Source of the DNA: Streptomyces sp. NBC_01451
GTDB taxonomy: Bacteria; Actinomycetota; Actinomycetes; Streptomycetales; Streptomycetaceae
Direction: 5' to 3'
Assembly (NCBI RefSeq): GCF_036227485.1
Contig: NZ_CP109479.1
Location: forward strand, 7,812,001-7,876,000
Length of the DNA stretch: 64,000 nucleotides
Under the pieces are notes generated by a model that had not been told where the DNA came from, made no database searches, and was given only the letters and a program-made list of their open reading frames with translations. A program made the position numbers and the translations under genes. This document shows, piece by piece, positions 1 to 8,842 of the stretch. Numbering within the stretch: the first letter of the stretch is position 1; each line of letters starts with the position of its first letter.

Positions 1-2492
1 TCGACCTCCGCCTCCCCGGGCCGGACCTTCGCCCACAGCACCCGCGGTGCCCGGAACCACACCAGCAGGATCGGCACGAAGACCAGATAGAGAAGGTAGG
101 TGAAGCCCTGTGGGGAGAAGTAGTCCTGGCCCACCCAGCCGCTCAGGACGAAGATCCACACGCCGGTCCACTTGGCGCGCCAGCTCGCCCGCAGTGAGCG
201 CGTCAGCAGGAACAGCGGTGCGAGGTAGAGGAGTTGCATGGTCAGCGGCCACCAGCGGATGACCTCGGTGAGATCACCGACTCCGCAGGCCTTCGCCACG
301 AAGGCGGCCCCGGCGAAGAAGCCCGGCCAGCTCCAGCGCGCGTCCAGGTCCGGGACGGCGGTTCCGGTCCGGTCGATGTAGTCGATGAACCCGAGGTGCT
401 GCCAGGCCGTCGCGAACCGCGGTTCGGCCTCGATCACCGCGGGCAGCGCGTGCAGCGACACGACGGTGGCGAGCAGTGTCAGTGCCAGCAGTGTCCGGTG
501 TTCCCGGTTTCCCCACAGCAGTGACGAGAACACCACGACCAGCAGCCCGGCCCCGATCAGTGTCGGCAGCGGCAGCACGGAGACCAGCCCGAGCCCGCCC
601 ATCCGGTCCAGGTCGGCCTCGCCGAGGCGGGACGCGGGCACCCAGTAGAGCAGGAGCGCGGCGATCAGCAGACTGCCGAGGACCACTCCGCCGCGGGTGG
701 GCAGCAGACGTACGCGCAGGGGGAGCGGTGGAGGCGCTGGCTCGGGTGGGGCGTGCGGGGTCCGCAACTCCCTTACGAGGGACGCCTGTGCGGCGCGAAC
801 GAGTTCGGCGTCCGCGCCCGCCGGGACGGCGACCTCCCGGGAGCCGCCCTCCACCGCCGGTTCGGCGGCCTCCGGCTCCGCCTGTTTCAGCGCCCAGGTC
901 GGCCGGTGGTCCGCACGCGGTGCCGGCGTCCCCGTGGGCGGAGTGCCCGGCCCCGGGCGGACGTCCGGACGGCGTTCCAGGTGGTCGAAGTCGAGGTGGA
1001 CGCCGAGCGCGAGTGTGTCCGAGTCCGGAGCCCAGCCCTGGCCGGGCTTACGGGAGTTGGCCGCCCGGACGTCACGCGTCCCCAGGTCGGCGAGGTCCCC
1101 GTCCGGTGCCGGGCCCTCGGGGACGGCGTCGGCCGGAGCGGCCATGACCGTCCGGTACAGCCTCGGCGCGGCGAGCGCGACGATCACCGCGAGGGACGAG
1201 ATCTCCGCGACGCCCGCTCCGGTCAGACCCATCCGGGGGAGCAGCAGCAGCGTCAGTCCGAGCACGAGGACGCACAACAGGCCCTGCATCCAGGCGAGTG
1301 GGCCGGTGCGGCTCTGGGCGCGCAGCACCGCGAAGTACGTCTCCATGACGACCCGCAGCACCGCGCCGACCGCGAACCAGCGCAGCAGCGGGGTCGCCGC
1401 GTCCGCGTAGCCCGAGCCGAAGACGCTCAGGATCCAGGGGGCGCCGACGAACAGCACACCGGCGACCGGCAGCATGATCCGCGCCATGCGCCGGAGCGCG
1501 GCCCTGGTGTTGGCGGCCAGCCGGGCCGGATCGTGCGAGCCCTCGACGGTCAGGGACGCGCCCATGTTGATGGCGAGCAGGTTGACGGTGCCGCCGATGG
1601 TGGTGGTGATGTAGAAGTACGCGTTGTCGGTGGAGCTGACCTGCGAGGCGACGATCACCGGCACCAGGTAGACCACCGCGAGGGAGAACAGCGACCCGGT
1701 GTAGTCGCCGGCCAGGAACCGGCCGATCTCCTTCGGCGTCGGCGGTTCCGCCTTCGTGTGCTCCGCGGTCGCCGCGACGTGCCGGGGCACCAGCCGCCGG
1801 AACACCAGCCAGCCGAGCGGCAGTATCGACATGGCGATCGCCGCGACCCACGACACGAAGACACCGCTCGTCGGGATCGCCGCCGCGAAGACGACCAGCA
1901 GACCCAGCTTGACCGCCGAGAACACCGTGTTGCCGACCGGCACCCACAGCGCGTTGCGCAGCCCGGTCAGCACCCCGTCCTGGAGCGTGAGCAGGTTCCA
2001 CAGGACGACGGCGCCGACGAACCCCAGGGCGGGCACCGGCCCGTGCAGGAACCGGTACGACGGCCCCCAGCTGTCCAGCGTGAGCAGGAAGACGCCGCCG
2101 GCCAGCGCGACGATCACCGAACTGCCCGCGTACGTACGGAAGATGAACCGTCCGGTGGCGCGGCCCGCGACCGGGATGAAGCGAGCCAGGGCGCCCGTCA
2201 GTGTCACCGCCGTGAGACCGGCGAGGAGCTTCATGGCGGCGATCGCGGCGGAGCTCTGGCCGACCGCCGACTCGGAGTAGTAGCGGGCGGCGGCCAGCCA
2301 GAAGCCGAGCCCGAGCACGGCGGAGATGCCGGTGTTGAGCATCAGCGCGTAGGCGTTGCGGAACAGCTGGCTGCCGCTCCTCCGGCCCCGGCCCAGGCCG
2401 GGCAGCCGCAGCCGCCGCCCAGGGCGCCGCTCGGATGTCCCGGCCTCGGGCGTATCGGTCTGGGTCTCGGGTGTGGTCGTCGTGTCAGACAC
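1..2492 (-). CDS. Polysaccharide flippase fused to a second polytopic membrane domain (partial)
   Basis: The frame is open from a GTG at 2492 to the left edge, 830 codons without a stop, so the C-terminus lies outside the window. After a hydrophilic N-terminus, residues about 35-450 form a many-helix MATE/Wzx-like fold of the kind that flips lipid-linked oligosaccharides (my reading of the hydrophobicity and order, not a search). Residues about 450-590 are a charged, proline-rich linker. From about residue 590 a second set of membrane helices begins, containing GQDYFSPQ, which recalls actinobacterial O-antigen-polymerase-like membrane proteins. The start overlaps the deacetylase stop by 8 bases, so translation is probably coupled. 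Fusion and family of the second half are inferred. Confidence 0.8.
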   Translation of the reverse strand, partial: MSDTTTTPETQTDTPEAGTSERRPGRRLRLPGLGRGRRSGSQLFRNAYALMLNTGISAVLGLGFWLAAARYYSESAVGQSSAAIAAMKLLAGLTAVTLTGALARFIPVAGRATGRFIFRTYAGSSVIVALAGGVFLLTLDSWGPSYRFLHGPVPALGFVGAVVLWNLLTLQDGVLTGLRNALWVPVGNTVFSAVKLGLLVVFAAAIPTSGVFVSWVAAIAMSILPLGWLVFRRLVPRHVAATAEHTKAEPPTPKEIGRFLAGDYTGSLFSLAVVYLVPVIVASQVSSTDNAYFYITTTIGGTVNLLAINMGASLTVEGSHDPARLAANTRAALRRMARIMLPVAGVLFVGAPWILSVFGSGYADAATPLLRWFAVGAVLRVVMETYFAVLRAQSRTGPLAWMQGLLCVLVLGLTLLLLPRMGLTGAGVAEISSLAVIVALAAPRLYRTVMAAPADAVPEGPAPDGDLADLGTRDVRAANSRKPGQGWAPDSDTLALGVHLDFDHLERRPDVRPGPGTPPTGTPAPRADHRPTWALKQAEPEAAEPAVEGGSREVAVPAGADAELVRAAQASLVRELRTPHAPPEPAPPPLPLRVRLLPTRGGVVLGSLLIAALLLYWVPASRLGEADLDRMGGLGLVSVLPLPTLIGAGLLVVVFSSLLWGNREHRTLLALTLLATVVSLHALPAVIEAEPRFATAWQHLGFIDYIDRTGTAVPDLDARWSWPGFFAGAAFVAKACGVGDLTEVIRWWPLTMQLLYLAPLFLLTRSLRASWRAKWTGVWIFVLSGWVGQDYFSPQGFTYLLYLVFVPILLVWFRAPRVLWAKVRPGEAEV

Positions 2493-3285
2493 GGGAGCTG
2501 GTGGCCTTCCGGCGGACCTGACGTGCTCTGCGGACCATGGCGTACCCCTTGGTGAGGGCACGGTCCCGGGCGAAGTCGCGGGCGACGGAACGGCCTTCGG
2601 CCAGTCGCGCGAACTCCTCGATTCCGGTGGAGCGGCGCACGGTGACCCGCCGCAGGGCGTACGGGCCCTGCTTGCGGCGCGCCAGACCGTTGCCGACGGC
2701 GAGTGCCTGGGCGAACCCGGCCGCCCGTACCGCCTGCCGTACCCGGCGGCTGGAGTAGCCGTACGGGTAGGCGAACGACATGGGCACGGATCCGAGTTGG
2801 TCGGCGACGACGTCCCGGCAGCGGGTCAGCTCGAAGCGCAGCGCGTCGTCGCCGAGCCGGTCCAGCTCCGGGTGCGTGTGGCTGTGACCGCCGATCTCGA
2901 CGCCACTGCCCGCCAGTTCGCGCACCTGGTCCCAGTCGAGCATGGTGTCCAGGCCGCCCCCGGTGTCGTACGGGCCCCTGAGCCAGCCCGTCGACACGAA
3001 CAGCGTGGCCGGGAAGCCGTGCTTGGTGAGCACCGGCAGCGCATGCCGGTGCACGCCCTCGTAGCCGTCGTCGAACGTGATCAGCAGGGGGCGGGCGGGA
3101 AGTGGGCGACCGGATCGCCAACTCGCCGCGAGATCTGCGGTGTTGAGCGGTGTGAAGCTGTGCTCGGCCAGCAGCGCCATCTGTTCGGCGAACGCCTCGG
3201 GGGTCACCGACAGGGTCCTGGTCGCGTCGTTCGGCTCGGTGGCGACGGAGTGGTACATGAGGATCGGTACGCGTGCGTCGGTCAT
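2485..3285 (-). CDS. Polysaccharide deacetylase (NodB/CE4)
   Basis: A 266-residue carbohydrate esterase family 4 protein. The metal-binding and catalytic motifs are visible: TFDDGY at residues 70-75, HSHTH at 134-138 and FAYPYG at 171-176. The family removes N- or O-acetyl groups from sugar polymers. No signal peptide or membrane helix is evident, so it probably acts on cytoplasmic or membrane-bound intermediates. It overlaps the upstream glycosyltransferase stop by ATGA and the downstream flippase start by 8 bases, placing it inside a tightly coupled glycan operon. The actual substrate is unknown. Confidence 0.88.
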   Translation of the reverse strand: MTDARVPILMYHSVATEPNDATRTLSVTPEAFAEQMALLAEHSFTPLNTADLAASWRSGRPLPARPLLITFDDGYEGVHRHALPVLTKHGFPATLFVSTGWLRGPYDTGGGLDTMLDWDQVRELAGSGVEIGGHSHTHPELDRLGDDALRFELTRCRDVVADQLGSVPMSFAYPYGYSSRRVRQAVRAAGFAQALAVGNGLARRKQGPYALRRVTVRRSTGIEEFARLAEGRSVARDFARDRALTKGYAMVRRARQVRRKATSSRV

Positions 3286-4289
3286 CGCGGGCCTCCTCCC
3301 TCGGTTCGCACCGCGCTCTCGATCTCCACGACCGTGAACGTGGCTCCGCCCCGGCGTGCCCGCAGGCTCCCGAGGACGTACCCGCCCACCGCCGTCAGCA
3401 CCCCGGCGACGATCGCGCCCGCCCGGCCCGCGCCGCCCGGCCTGGCCAGCAGGGCGTCGCGCAGACCGCGCGCGACCCCGGCGGGCAGCACCCGGGTGGT
3501 GTACCGGCGTTCCGACTCAAGTCCCTTGTCCGCGCCCACACTTCGGGCGACCAGCGCCTTCGACAGGCCCTCGGCGTAGGTGCGGGTGCGGAAGTAGCCG
3601 AAGTGTTCGCGGGCCTCGGGCACCCGGTGGTGGATCACCGCACGGTCGTCGATCAGCAGCACCGCGTCGGGTCTGGCCCGGGTGAGCCGGATGCACAGCT
3701 CCGTCTCCTCGCAGCCCAACGGCCGTTTGTCGCCGTCCCGTCCGATGCCGGTGGCGAAACCGCCGGCCGCGTCGAAGGCCGTACGCCGGAAGGAGGCGTT
3801 CCCGCCGAGCACGTTGCGGACCTCGACGCGTCCCCCGGGCAGCCCCTTGTAGGTGCAGCCCACCACCCAGTCGAACTCCTCGGGGAACCAGGCCGGCCGG
3901 CGGCCCGACGCCCAGATCGGCATCGTACGGCCGCCGACGGCCAGCACCCGGGGGTCCGCGTACCCCTCGGCGAAGTGGCGCAGCCAGTCGCGTTCGGCCA
4001 CGGCGTCGTCGTCGAGGAAGGCGATGATCCCCCCGTGCGAGGCGGCGATCCCGGTGTTGCGGCCGGCCGACAGGCCGCGCGGGCCCGCGTTGGCGAGGAC
4101 CCGTACCTCGTCGGTCTCCTTGTACTCCTTGGCCAGCCGTTCCAGGAGCGGCTGGTTGTGGTCGACGACCAGGAGTGTCTCCAGGGCCGGCCGTGACTGC
4201 GCCCGCACCGAGGCGACCGCCGCGAGGATGTCCTCCCAGCGGTCCTCGGTGTAGACGCAGACGACCACCGAGATGTCCGGCTCGTTCAA
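3282..4289 (-). CDS. Family 2 glycosyltransferase
   Basis: Start chosen as TTG at 4289, overlapping the previous stop as TTGA and preceded by GGAGAGG; the frame stays open further upstream but that part is antisense noise inside the neighbour. The 335-residue product begins with the GT-A opening ISVVVCVY and carries the metal/nucleotide-sugar DDD motif at residues 93-95 (FLDDDAV). A GGNASFRR segment and the CEETELCIRL region match the acceptor half of GT2 enzymes. A C-terminal hydrophobic stretch (about residues 290-312) may tether it to the membrane. It likely adds one sugar of the repeat unit made by this operon; donor and linkage cannot be read from the sequence. Confidence 0.88.
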   Translation of the reverse strand: MNEPDISVVVCVYTEDRWEDILAAVASVRAQSRPALETLLVVDHNQPLLERLAKEYKETDEVRVLANAGPRGLSAGRNTGIAASHGGIIAFLDDDAVAERDWLRHFAEGYADPRVLAVGGRTMPIWASGRRPAWFPEEFDWVVGCTYKGLPGGRVEVRNVLGGNASFRRTAFDAAGGFATGIGRDGDKRPLGCEETELCIRLTRARPDAVLLIDDRAVIHHRVPEAREHFGYFRTRTYAEGLSKALVARSVGADKGLESERRYTTRVLPAGVARGLRDALLARPGGAGRAGAIVAGVLTAVGGYVLGSLRARRGGATFTVVEIESAVRTEGGGPR

Positions 4290-5125
4290 GACGCCTCTCC
4301 CCGGCTCGCGCTGAGGACGCGGGAGTGCGAACGACTGCGCAGGGCACGCCGGTTGGAGCGTTCCTTCAGGATCACCCGCAGGACGCGCAGGCCGTCGCGC
4401 ACGGCCCGCAGATTGCTCGTGCCGTGGATACGGAGGTACTCGTGGCTGGGGATCTCCTGCACCTTGAGCCCCGCCTTGACCACCCGGATGTTGATCAGGG
4501 TCTCGATCTCGAAGCCGGTGCAGTCGAGGTCGATCTTGTCGAGGCAGTGGCGCCAGAACGCGTTGTAGCCGTAGCAGAGATCGGTGTAGCGGGCGCCGAA
4601 CTTCTTGTTGACGACCGTGCACAGCGCCCAGTTGCCGAGCTTGCGGATCGGCGTCATGTCGTCGGTGCCGCCGCCGTTGGCGAAGCGGGAGCCCTTGGCG
4701 AAGTCGGCGCCCGAGACGAGCGCGGAGACGTACGACACGATCTCGTCGCCGTCCGCCGACCCGTCCGCGTCGACCATCACGATGATGTCGCCGGTGCAGG
4801 CCTCGAACCCGGTGATCAGGGCATCCCCCTTGCCCTTGCCCTGCTGTTCGACGACCTTCACCCCGGGCCACAGATCACGGGCGACCTCGACGGTGTCGTC
4901 GGTGGAGTTGCCGTCGACCAGGACCACTTCATGGATCCAGTCGGGCAGTGTCTTGAAGACGTACGGCAGGTTCTGCGCCTCGTTCATGGCGGGGATCACC
5001 ACACTCACCGGTGGCGTGATCGCCAGGTGGGAGGAGATCGGCCGGTACACGTCGGCCGTGGTCGGTTGCTGATCGGCGATCGTGGGCTCCTGGCCCGGTA
5101 TCGCCGGTCGCAGAACAGAACTCAT
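4286..5125 (-). CDS. Family 2 glycosyltransferase, DPM1/glucosyl-phosphoryl type
   Basis: Start set at ATG 5125 (MSSVLRP), with GAGAGGG upstream; an ATG 27 codons earlier is in frame but lies in the leader. The 279-residue protein has the GT-A core: PVSVVIPAMNEAQNLP near residue 39, DGNSTDDT at 71-78 and the DAD metal site at 119-121. The arrangement resembles dolichol- or undecaprenyl-phosphate sugar synthases without the C-terminal membrane helices. It is the first gene of a four-gene leftward operon (GT2, GT2, deacetylase, flippase), so it may initiate or prime the glycan. Substrate is inferred only in these general terms. Confidence 0.86.
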   Translation of the reverse strand: MSSVLRPAIPGQEPTIADQQPTTADVYRPISSHLAITPPVSVVIPAMNEAQNLPYVFKTLPDWIHEVVLVDGNSTDDTVEVARDLWPGVKVVEQQGKGKGDALITGFEACTGDIIVMVDADGSADGDEIVSYVSALVSGADFAKGSRFANGGGTDDMTPIRKLGNWALCTVVNKKFGARYTDLCYGYNAFWRHCLDKIDLDCTGFEIETLINIRVVKAGLKVQEIPSHEYLRIHGTSNLRAVRDGLRVLRVILKERSNRRALRSRSHSRVLSASRGEAS

Positions 5126-5521
5126 GAGTCTGGTCCCTCTCGTCCGGTGGACGGCCCGCCCCCGGGCAGCCCGGTTATTTGTCCGGTTCGAAAGGGGGGT
5201 TCTCACTCACAGCATGCCGAATGGATTCTCCGTATCAGTCTCTAGCTGTTTTCGTACATGCCGGGTGAGCTGGCAAAGCTGGCCGAACACCATGATCCGG
5301 TGGTCGGTTTCGCGGCACGGCCCGGCGAGACGAACGCTCGCCGAGCGCGGCACCCCCCTACCGCGCCCCGCTCCGACGGTCGTCGTGGACCCTGAGCCCT
5401 CCCCTGAGTCACAGGACGACGTACCGATGCGGGTGAGATGTATGACGGTATTGACGCTTGCACCCTTATGGCAAGACCTGAAACGAGGTCTCACGTTTTT
5501 GTTGGTTTGACCGTTACGCAA
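5126..5521. promoter_or_regulatory. Non-coding leader/promoter region of the glycan operon
   Basis: No convincing gene lies here; open frames on both strands lack family features and a good ribosome site. The stretch is less GC-rich than its surroundings, especially 5440-5540. It contains a perfect 6-bp inverted repeat AGACCT/AGGTCT (5474-5479 and 5486-5491) with loop GAAACG, followed on the + strand by CACGTTTTT. It most likely holds the promoter of the leftward operon starting at 5125 and the 3' end region of the acyltransferase gene. Exact promoter elements are not assigned. Confidence 0.4.
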
Positions 5522-6661
5522 CTACTTTGATCGATTTCTGGAACGGAGTTGTCCCATCCGTTTCAGCGCCCTGTCGGCCGGCTCGAAGAGCTCCGGCCGC
5601 GACAGCACCACGTTGCGCAGCGCCCGCACCGGAGCGCGTCGCGCACGGTGTCCGGCCGCCACCGGGTGACGACGTGTCACCCACCCCTCGGACACCAGGA
5701 GTTCACGTGTCTTCAGGGAGTCCTTGTACTCCTTCTGCCCCCGGCCCAGATCCAGGTACGCGATGCCGTCGGCGGCAGCCGCCTCGGCCATCCGCAGATG
5801 GAGGATCAGCCCCGGTGAGTACTTCGAGTAGGCCGGGTCGTACGCCGGGAACCAGCAGGCCAGCACGCGTTCCGTGCGCAGTCCGAAGTGGGCGGCGATC
5901 GGCTGCCCGTCGGCGTAGAGCACCGACAGGATGCCCGCGAACGGGTCGGAACGGGTGTGGAAGAGCTGCTGCACGAGCCGCGTGATCCAGGGGTGCGCGA
6001 ACCGGTCGCTGCGGCCGGTCCTGCGGTACTGGGCGGACTTCCAGGCCATCAGCCTCGTCAGCGCCTCGGGATCGCGCTCGTCGTGCACATAGCGGATCTC
6101 GCCGGTGTCCCGGCCGAGCCTGCGCTCCTTGGCGAGCGTCGTACGGGTGAACTTCGGCGAGCGTGAACGGAGTTGGGCCAGATAGGCCTCGTACCCCTGG
6201 TCGACGTCCATCACCGGGGACGGGAAGGTGCCGGAGGCCTCGGCCTCGAACGGTGCCTGGCCCCCCACCAGGTGGTCGAACTCCCACACCGCGAGCCCGC
6301 ACGCCCGCAGCAACTCCCGCGCGTCCCAGTCGAATCCGGGGCGGTGCACCAGCCCCTGGCAGTCGGAGACCCCGAGCCCGACCGCCCGGCCGACGCCGGC
6401 GGCGGATCTCTGGAACGGGAAGAACGCGGCAGGTTCCCCGCCCTCGTGGAGCACCGCGATGCGTACGCCGCGTCTGCAGCGGCCGACCGCGAGCGTGAAC
6501 TCCGGGGACAGGAAGGGGTTCGCCAGTTCGGGTGAGCCGTGCAGATGGGCCTTGGCCTGCAACGCCGTCCAGGCGGCCCGGTCCGCGGCGGTCAGTTCGC
6601 CGGGCCGGTGCACGGTGAGGGTCACCTCGGGTGTCAGATTACGAGCCACGTCACCAGCCAC
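5522..6661 (-). CDS. GNAT/FemAB-like acyltransferase (CelD/BcsL family)
   Basis: A 379-residue protein with the double-GNAT layout of CelD/BcsL proteins: an N-terminal acyltransferase-like half with PFLSPEFTLAVG, and a C-terminal half with HFGLRTERVLACWFPAYDPAYSKYSPG and YLDLGRGQKEYKDSL, the segment that is well conserved in the family. Such proteins acylate or aminoacylate polysaccharide or peptidoglycan precursors. The GTG start at 6661 lies 1 base beyond the stop of the small membrane protein gene; a second GTG four codons later is an alternative. It lies just upstream of, and is read in the same direction as, the glycan operon, which suggests modification of the same polymer. Confidence 0.75.
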   Translation of the reverse strand: MAGDVARNLTPEVTLTVHRPGELTAADRAAWTALQAKAHLHGSPELANPFLSPEFTLAVGRCRRGVRIAVLHEGGEPAAFFPFQRSAAGVGRAVGLGVSDCQGLVHRPGFDWDARELLRACGLAVWEFDHLVGGQAPFEAEASGTFPSPVMDVDQGYEAYLAQLRSRSPKFTRTTLAKERRLGRDTGEIRYVHDERDPEALTRLMAWKSAQYRRTGRSDRFAHPWITRLVQQLFHTRSDPFAGILSVLYADGQPIAAHFGLRTERVLACWFPAYDPAYSKYSPGLILHLRMAEAAAADGIAYLDLGRGQKEYKDSLKTRELLVSEGWVTRRHPVAAGHRARRAPVRALRNVVLSRPELFEPADRALKRMGQLRSRNRSK

Positions 6662-6662
6662 G

Positions 6663-7100
6663 TCAGGAAGTCCGTCTTCTCGCCGTACGGCCGCGCTGCC
6701 GCCCTGCCAGAACCAGCAGAAGGATCAGCGCGCTGATCACGGTCACGGCCACGACTCCGCCGCGGACCGACCACCGGTGCGTCGCCAGCATCCCCTGGGC
6801 GACCAGGAGATCGAGTGCGACCGCCGCCGCCACCGACGTCACGATCCGGCCGAGCGGCTCCAGTCCGCGCAGGGCGGCTCCCACGGCGACCGCCGGCGCG
6901 GCGAGCAGGAAGAACAGTGTGAGGGGGCCGCGCAGCGGCGAGGCGCTGCCGGTCAGCGCGAGGGCCGCGCCGATGGCCGCGACTGCCACGGCCACGCCCG
7001 TGAGCAGCGGGAACAGGTCCTTCCGCAACCCCTGTTCCGACGGATCACCGTCGCTCGATCCGCTCCCGGACGGAGGTGGCTTGATACGTATGGTCTGCAT
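6663..7100 (-). CDS. Small integral membrane protein, function unknown
   Basis: Start set at ATG 7100 (MQTIRI), giving 145 residues; an in-frame ATG at 7208 would add residues lacking protein character. After a short Gly/Ser/Pro-rich cytoplasmic stretch there are four hydrophobic segments (about residues 30-48, 55-75, 83-100, 110-130) and an Arg-rich tail. I do not recognise a family. It ends 1 base before the acyltransferase start, so the two are likely co-transcribed and it may be a membrane partner in the surface-glycan pathway. Confidence 0.65.
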   Translation of the reverse strand: MQTIRIKPPPSGSGSSDGDPSEQGLRKDLFPLLTGVAVAVAAIGAALALTGSASPLRGPLTLFFLLAAPAVAVGAALRGLEPLGRIVTSVAAAVALDLLVAQGMLATHRWSVRGGVVAVTVISALILLLVLAGRQRGRTARRRTS

Positions 7101-7210
7101 TGGCGACTTTGCCCCCCGACGCGCCGGATGCCGGGCTTCAATGTCGCGCAGCGGGACGGGCCAGTCAAGATGCGCAACTCCCGCGACACCTGGCCCGAAC
7201 GCGTACACGA

Positions 7211-7280
7211 CGTTCCCCGGAGGGGAACGAATGGGTGGACGGACGAGTTCCCCGGAGGCGCCGGCTGCCTCCGGGGAACT
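7211..7280 (-). terminator. Tandem hairpin terminators after the subtilase gene
   Basis: Two perfect hairpins follow the subtilase stop. The first has a 14-bp stem (7246-7259 with 7267-7280) and a 7-base loop. The second has an 8-bp stem, CGTTCCCC with GGGGAACG (7211-7218 and 7222-7229), and a 3-base loop. Neither has a long U-run, as is usual for Streptomyces. They would also work on rightward transcripts. Confidence 0.75.
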
Positions 7281-7319
7281 GCCGCTCGGGTAGGGCGGGT
7301 TATCGATGTGGGACGGGTG

Positions 7320-8531
7320 TTACGAGACGAGCTTCAGCAGACGGTTCGGGGAACCGGTGCCCGGGCTGGTGACCACCCCGGTGGTGGCGCCGCCCGTGAG
7401 GGCCGTGGCGACCTGGGCCGGGGTGGCCGAGGTGTGGCCCGCGAGGTAGACCGCCGCCGCACCCGCGACGTGCGGGGTGGCCATCGACGTACCCGAGATG
7501 GTGTTCGTCGCGGTGTCGCTGGTGTTCCAGCCCGCCGTGATCGAGGAACCCGGGGCGAAGATGTCCAGGACCGAGCCGTAGTTGGAGTAGCTGGCCCGGG
7601 CGTCCGTGCTGGTGGTGGCGCCGACCGTGATGGCCGCCGCGACCCGCGCGGGGGAGTAGGAGGAGGCGTTGGCGCTGCTGTTGCCGGCCGCGATCGCGTA
7701 GGTCACGCCGCTGGCTATGGAGTTGGAGACGGCCGTGTCCAGCGAGGTCGAGGCGCCGCCGCCGAGCGACATGTTGGCGACGGAGGGGCCGCTGTGGTTC
7801 GCGGTCACCCAGTCGATGCCCGCGATGACGCCGGCCGTGGTGCCCGAGCCGGCGTTGTCGAGCACACGGACCGCCACGATCTTCGCCGCCTTGGCGACAC
7901 CGTAGGTCGACCCCGCGATGGTGGTGGCGACGTGGGTGCCGTGACCGTTGCCGTCCTGCGCGACGCTGTCGCCGTCAACGGCGTCGTAGCCGTTGGTGGC
8001 CCGGCCGCTGATCTGGGAGTGCGTGATGCGTACGCCGGTGTCGATGACGTACGCGGTCACCCCGGCGCCGGCCGTGTCCGGGTAGGTGTAGGTGCCGGAC
8101 AGCGGCAGGGCGGCCTGGTCGATGCGGTCGAGGCCCCAGGGGGCGCTCGACTGCGTGGCGTCGACGTGCACCGTCTGGTTCTGCTCGACGGCGGCCACCG
8201 CCGGGTCGGCCGCGAGTCTGCGGGCCTCGGCCGCCGAGAGGGTCGCCGTGTAGCCGTTCAGCGCGGTGCTGAACGTCTTCTTCACCGTGCCGCCGTACTC
8301 CTTGATCAGGCTCTTGCCGGCGCTCGACGCGGACTTCAGGCCCGCTGTCTTCTTGAGCGTGACGATGTAGCTGTCCTTGACGGCTGTGGGGGAGCCGGCG
8401 GCCAGCACCCTGCCCTCGGCGGGTGCCGGGGCTGCCTGGGCGGGGAGTGCGGTGAATCCGCCGACGAGAGCGGCGGCTGCCACGACGGTGGTCGCGGCGG
8501 TCCGGATCTTCTTGCTGCGCAGTTGTGCCAT
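7320..8531 (-). CDS. Secreted subtilisin-like serine protease (S8, proteinase K type)
   Basis: A 403-residue preproenzyme. Residues 1-33 are a Sec signal peptide ending in AQA. Residues about 52-125 form an I9 propeptide inhibitor (SYIVTLKK ... VAAVEQNQTV). The catalytic triad is visible as D164 (YVIDTG), H197 (GNGHGTHV) and S349 (SGTSMATPHVAG), with oxyanion N284 (AAGN). No C-terminal domain follows the catalytic core. GGAGGA stands upstream of the ATG. It is monocistronic, divergent from the esterase at 8843 and followed by strong hairpins. It likely degrades extracellular protein. Confidence 0.95.
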   Translation of the reverse strand: MAQLRSKKIRTAATTVVAAAALVGGFTALPAQAAPAPAEGRVLAAGSPTAVKDSYIVTLKKTAGLKSASSAGKSLIKEYGGTVKKTFSTALNGYTATLSAAEARRLAADPAVAAVEQNQTVHVDATQSSAPWGLDRIDQAALPLSGTYTYPDTAGAGVTAYVIDTGVRITHSQISGRATNGYDAVDGDSVAQDGNGHGTHVATTIAGSTYGVAKAAKIVAVRVLDNAGSGTTAGVIAGIDWVTANHSGPSVANMSLGGGASTSLDTAVSNSIASGVTYAIAAGNSSANASSYSPARVAAAITVGATTSTDARASYSNYGSVLDIFAPGSSITAGWNTSDTATNTISGTSMATPHVAGAAAVYLAGHTSATPAQVATALTGGATTGVVTSPGTGSPNRLLKLVS

Positions 8532-8842
8532 AACGAGGGAGTCCTCCTCTGAGGCAGCACGCGCCTGGGTGAGGGCGCGTCTGTGGGGGGATGCCCGCTG
8601 GCGCGGACACGACCCGGAGCGTCGCGTTCCGCCCGGGCTGAGGTAAAGACTCGGTCATGAACGGGAGTTGCTCAAGAGGCTGCGCGGCTTGTCACATGCA
8701 TGTCATGAACAGGCAATCGAACGAAACGTGAACGCGATCCATCCGACCTGGTAGGGGCGGAAAAGTCTTGGCATGGACACTTCCGTTCAACACGCGTAGT
8801 TGGTACGAACGTTGTGGCAGAGATCCTGCTAAGGGAGGTTCC
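8532..8842. promoter_or_regulatory. Divergent promoter region between subtilase and SGNH esterase
   Basis: 311 bases without a gene. The segment 8650-8840 is less GC-rich than the coding DNA. It holds a perfect 10-bp palindrome ACATGCATGT (8694-8703) and two copies of TCATGAACRGG (near 8655 and 8703), which could be operator material for either gene. No promoter hexamers are assigned with confidence. Confidence 0.35.

Noticed and set aside
753..2555. A 600-codon plus-strand open frame rich in Arg, Gln and Asp
   Set aside because: Antisense to the flippase fusion; composition is typical of shadow frames and there is no family similarity.
5207..5521. A 104-codon minus-strand frame upstream of the glycan operon
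   Set aside because: No ribosome site, no domain, Ser/Arg/Gly-rich composition and poor codon bias; more likely leader DNA.
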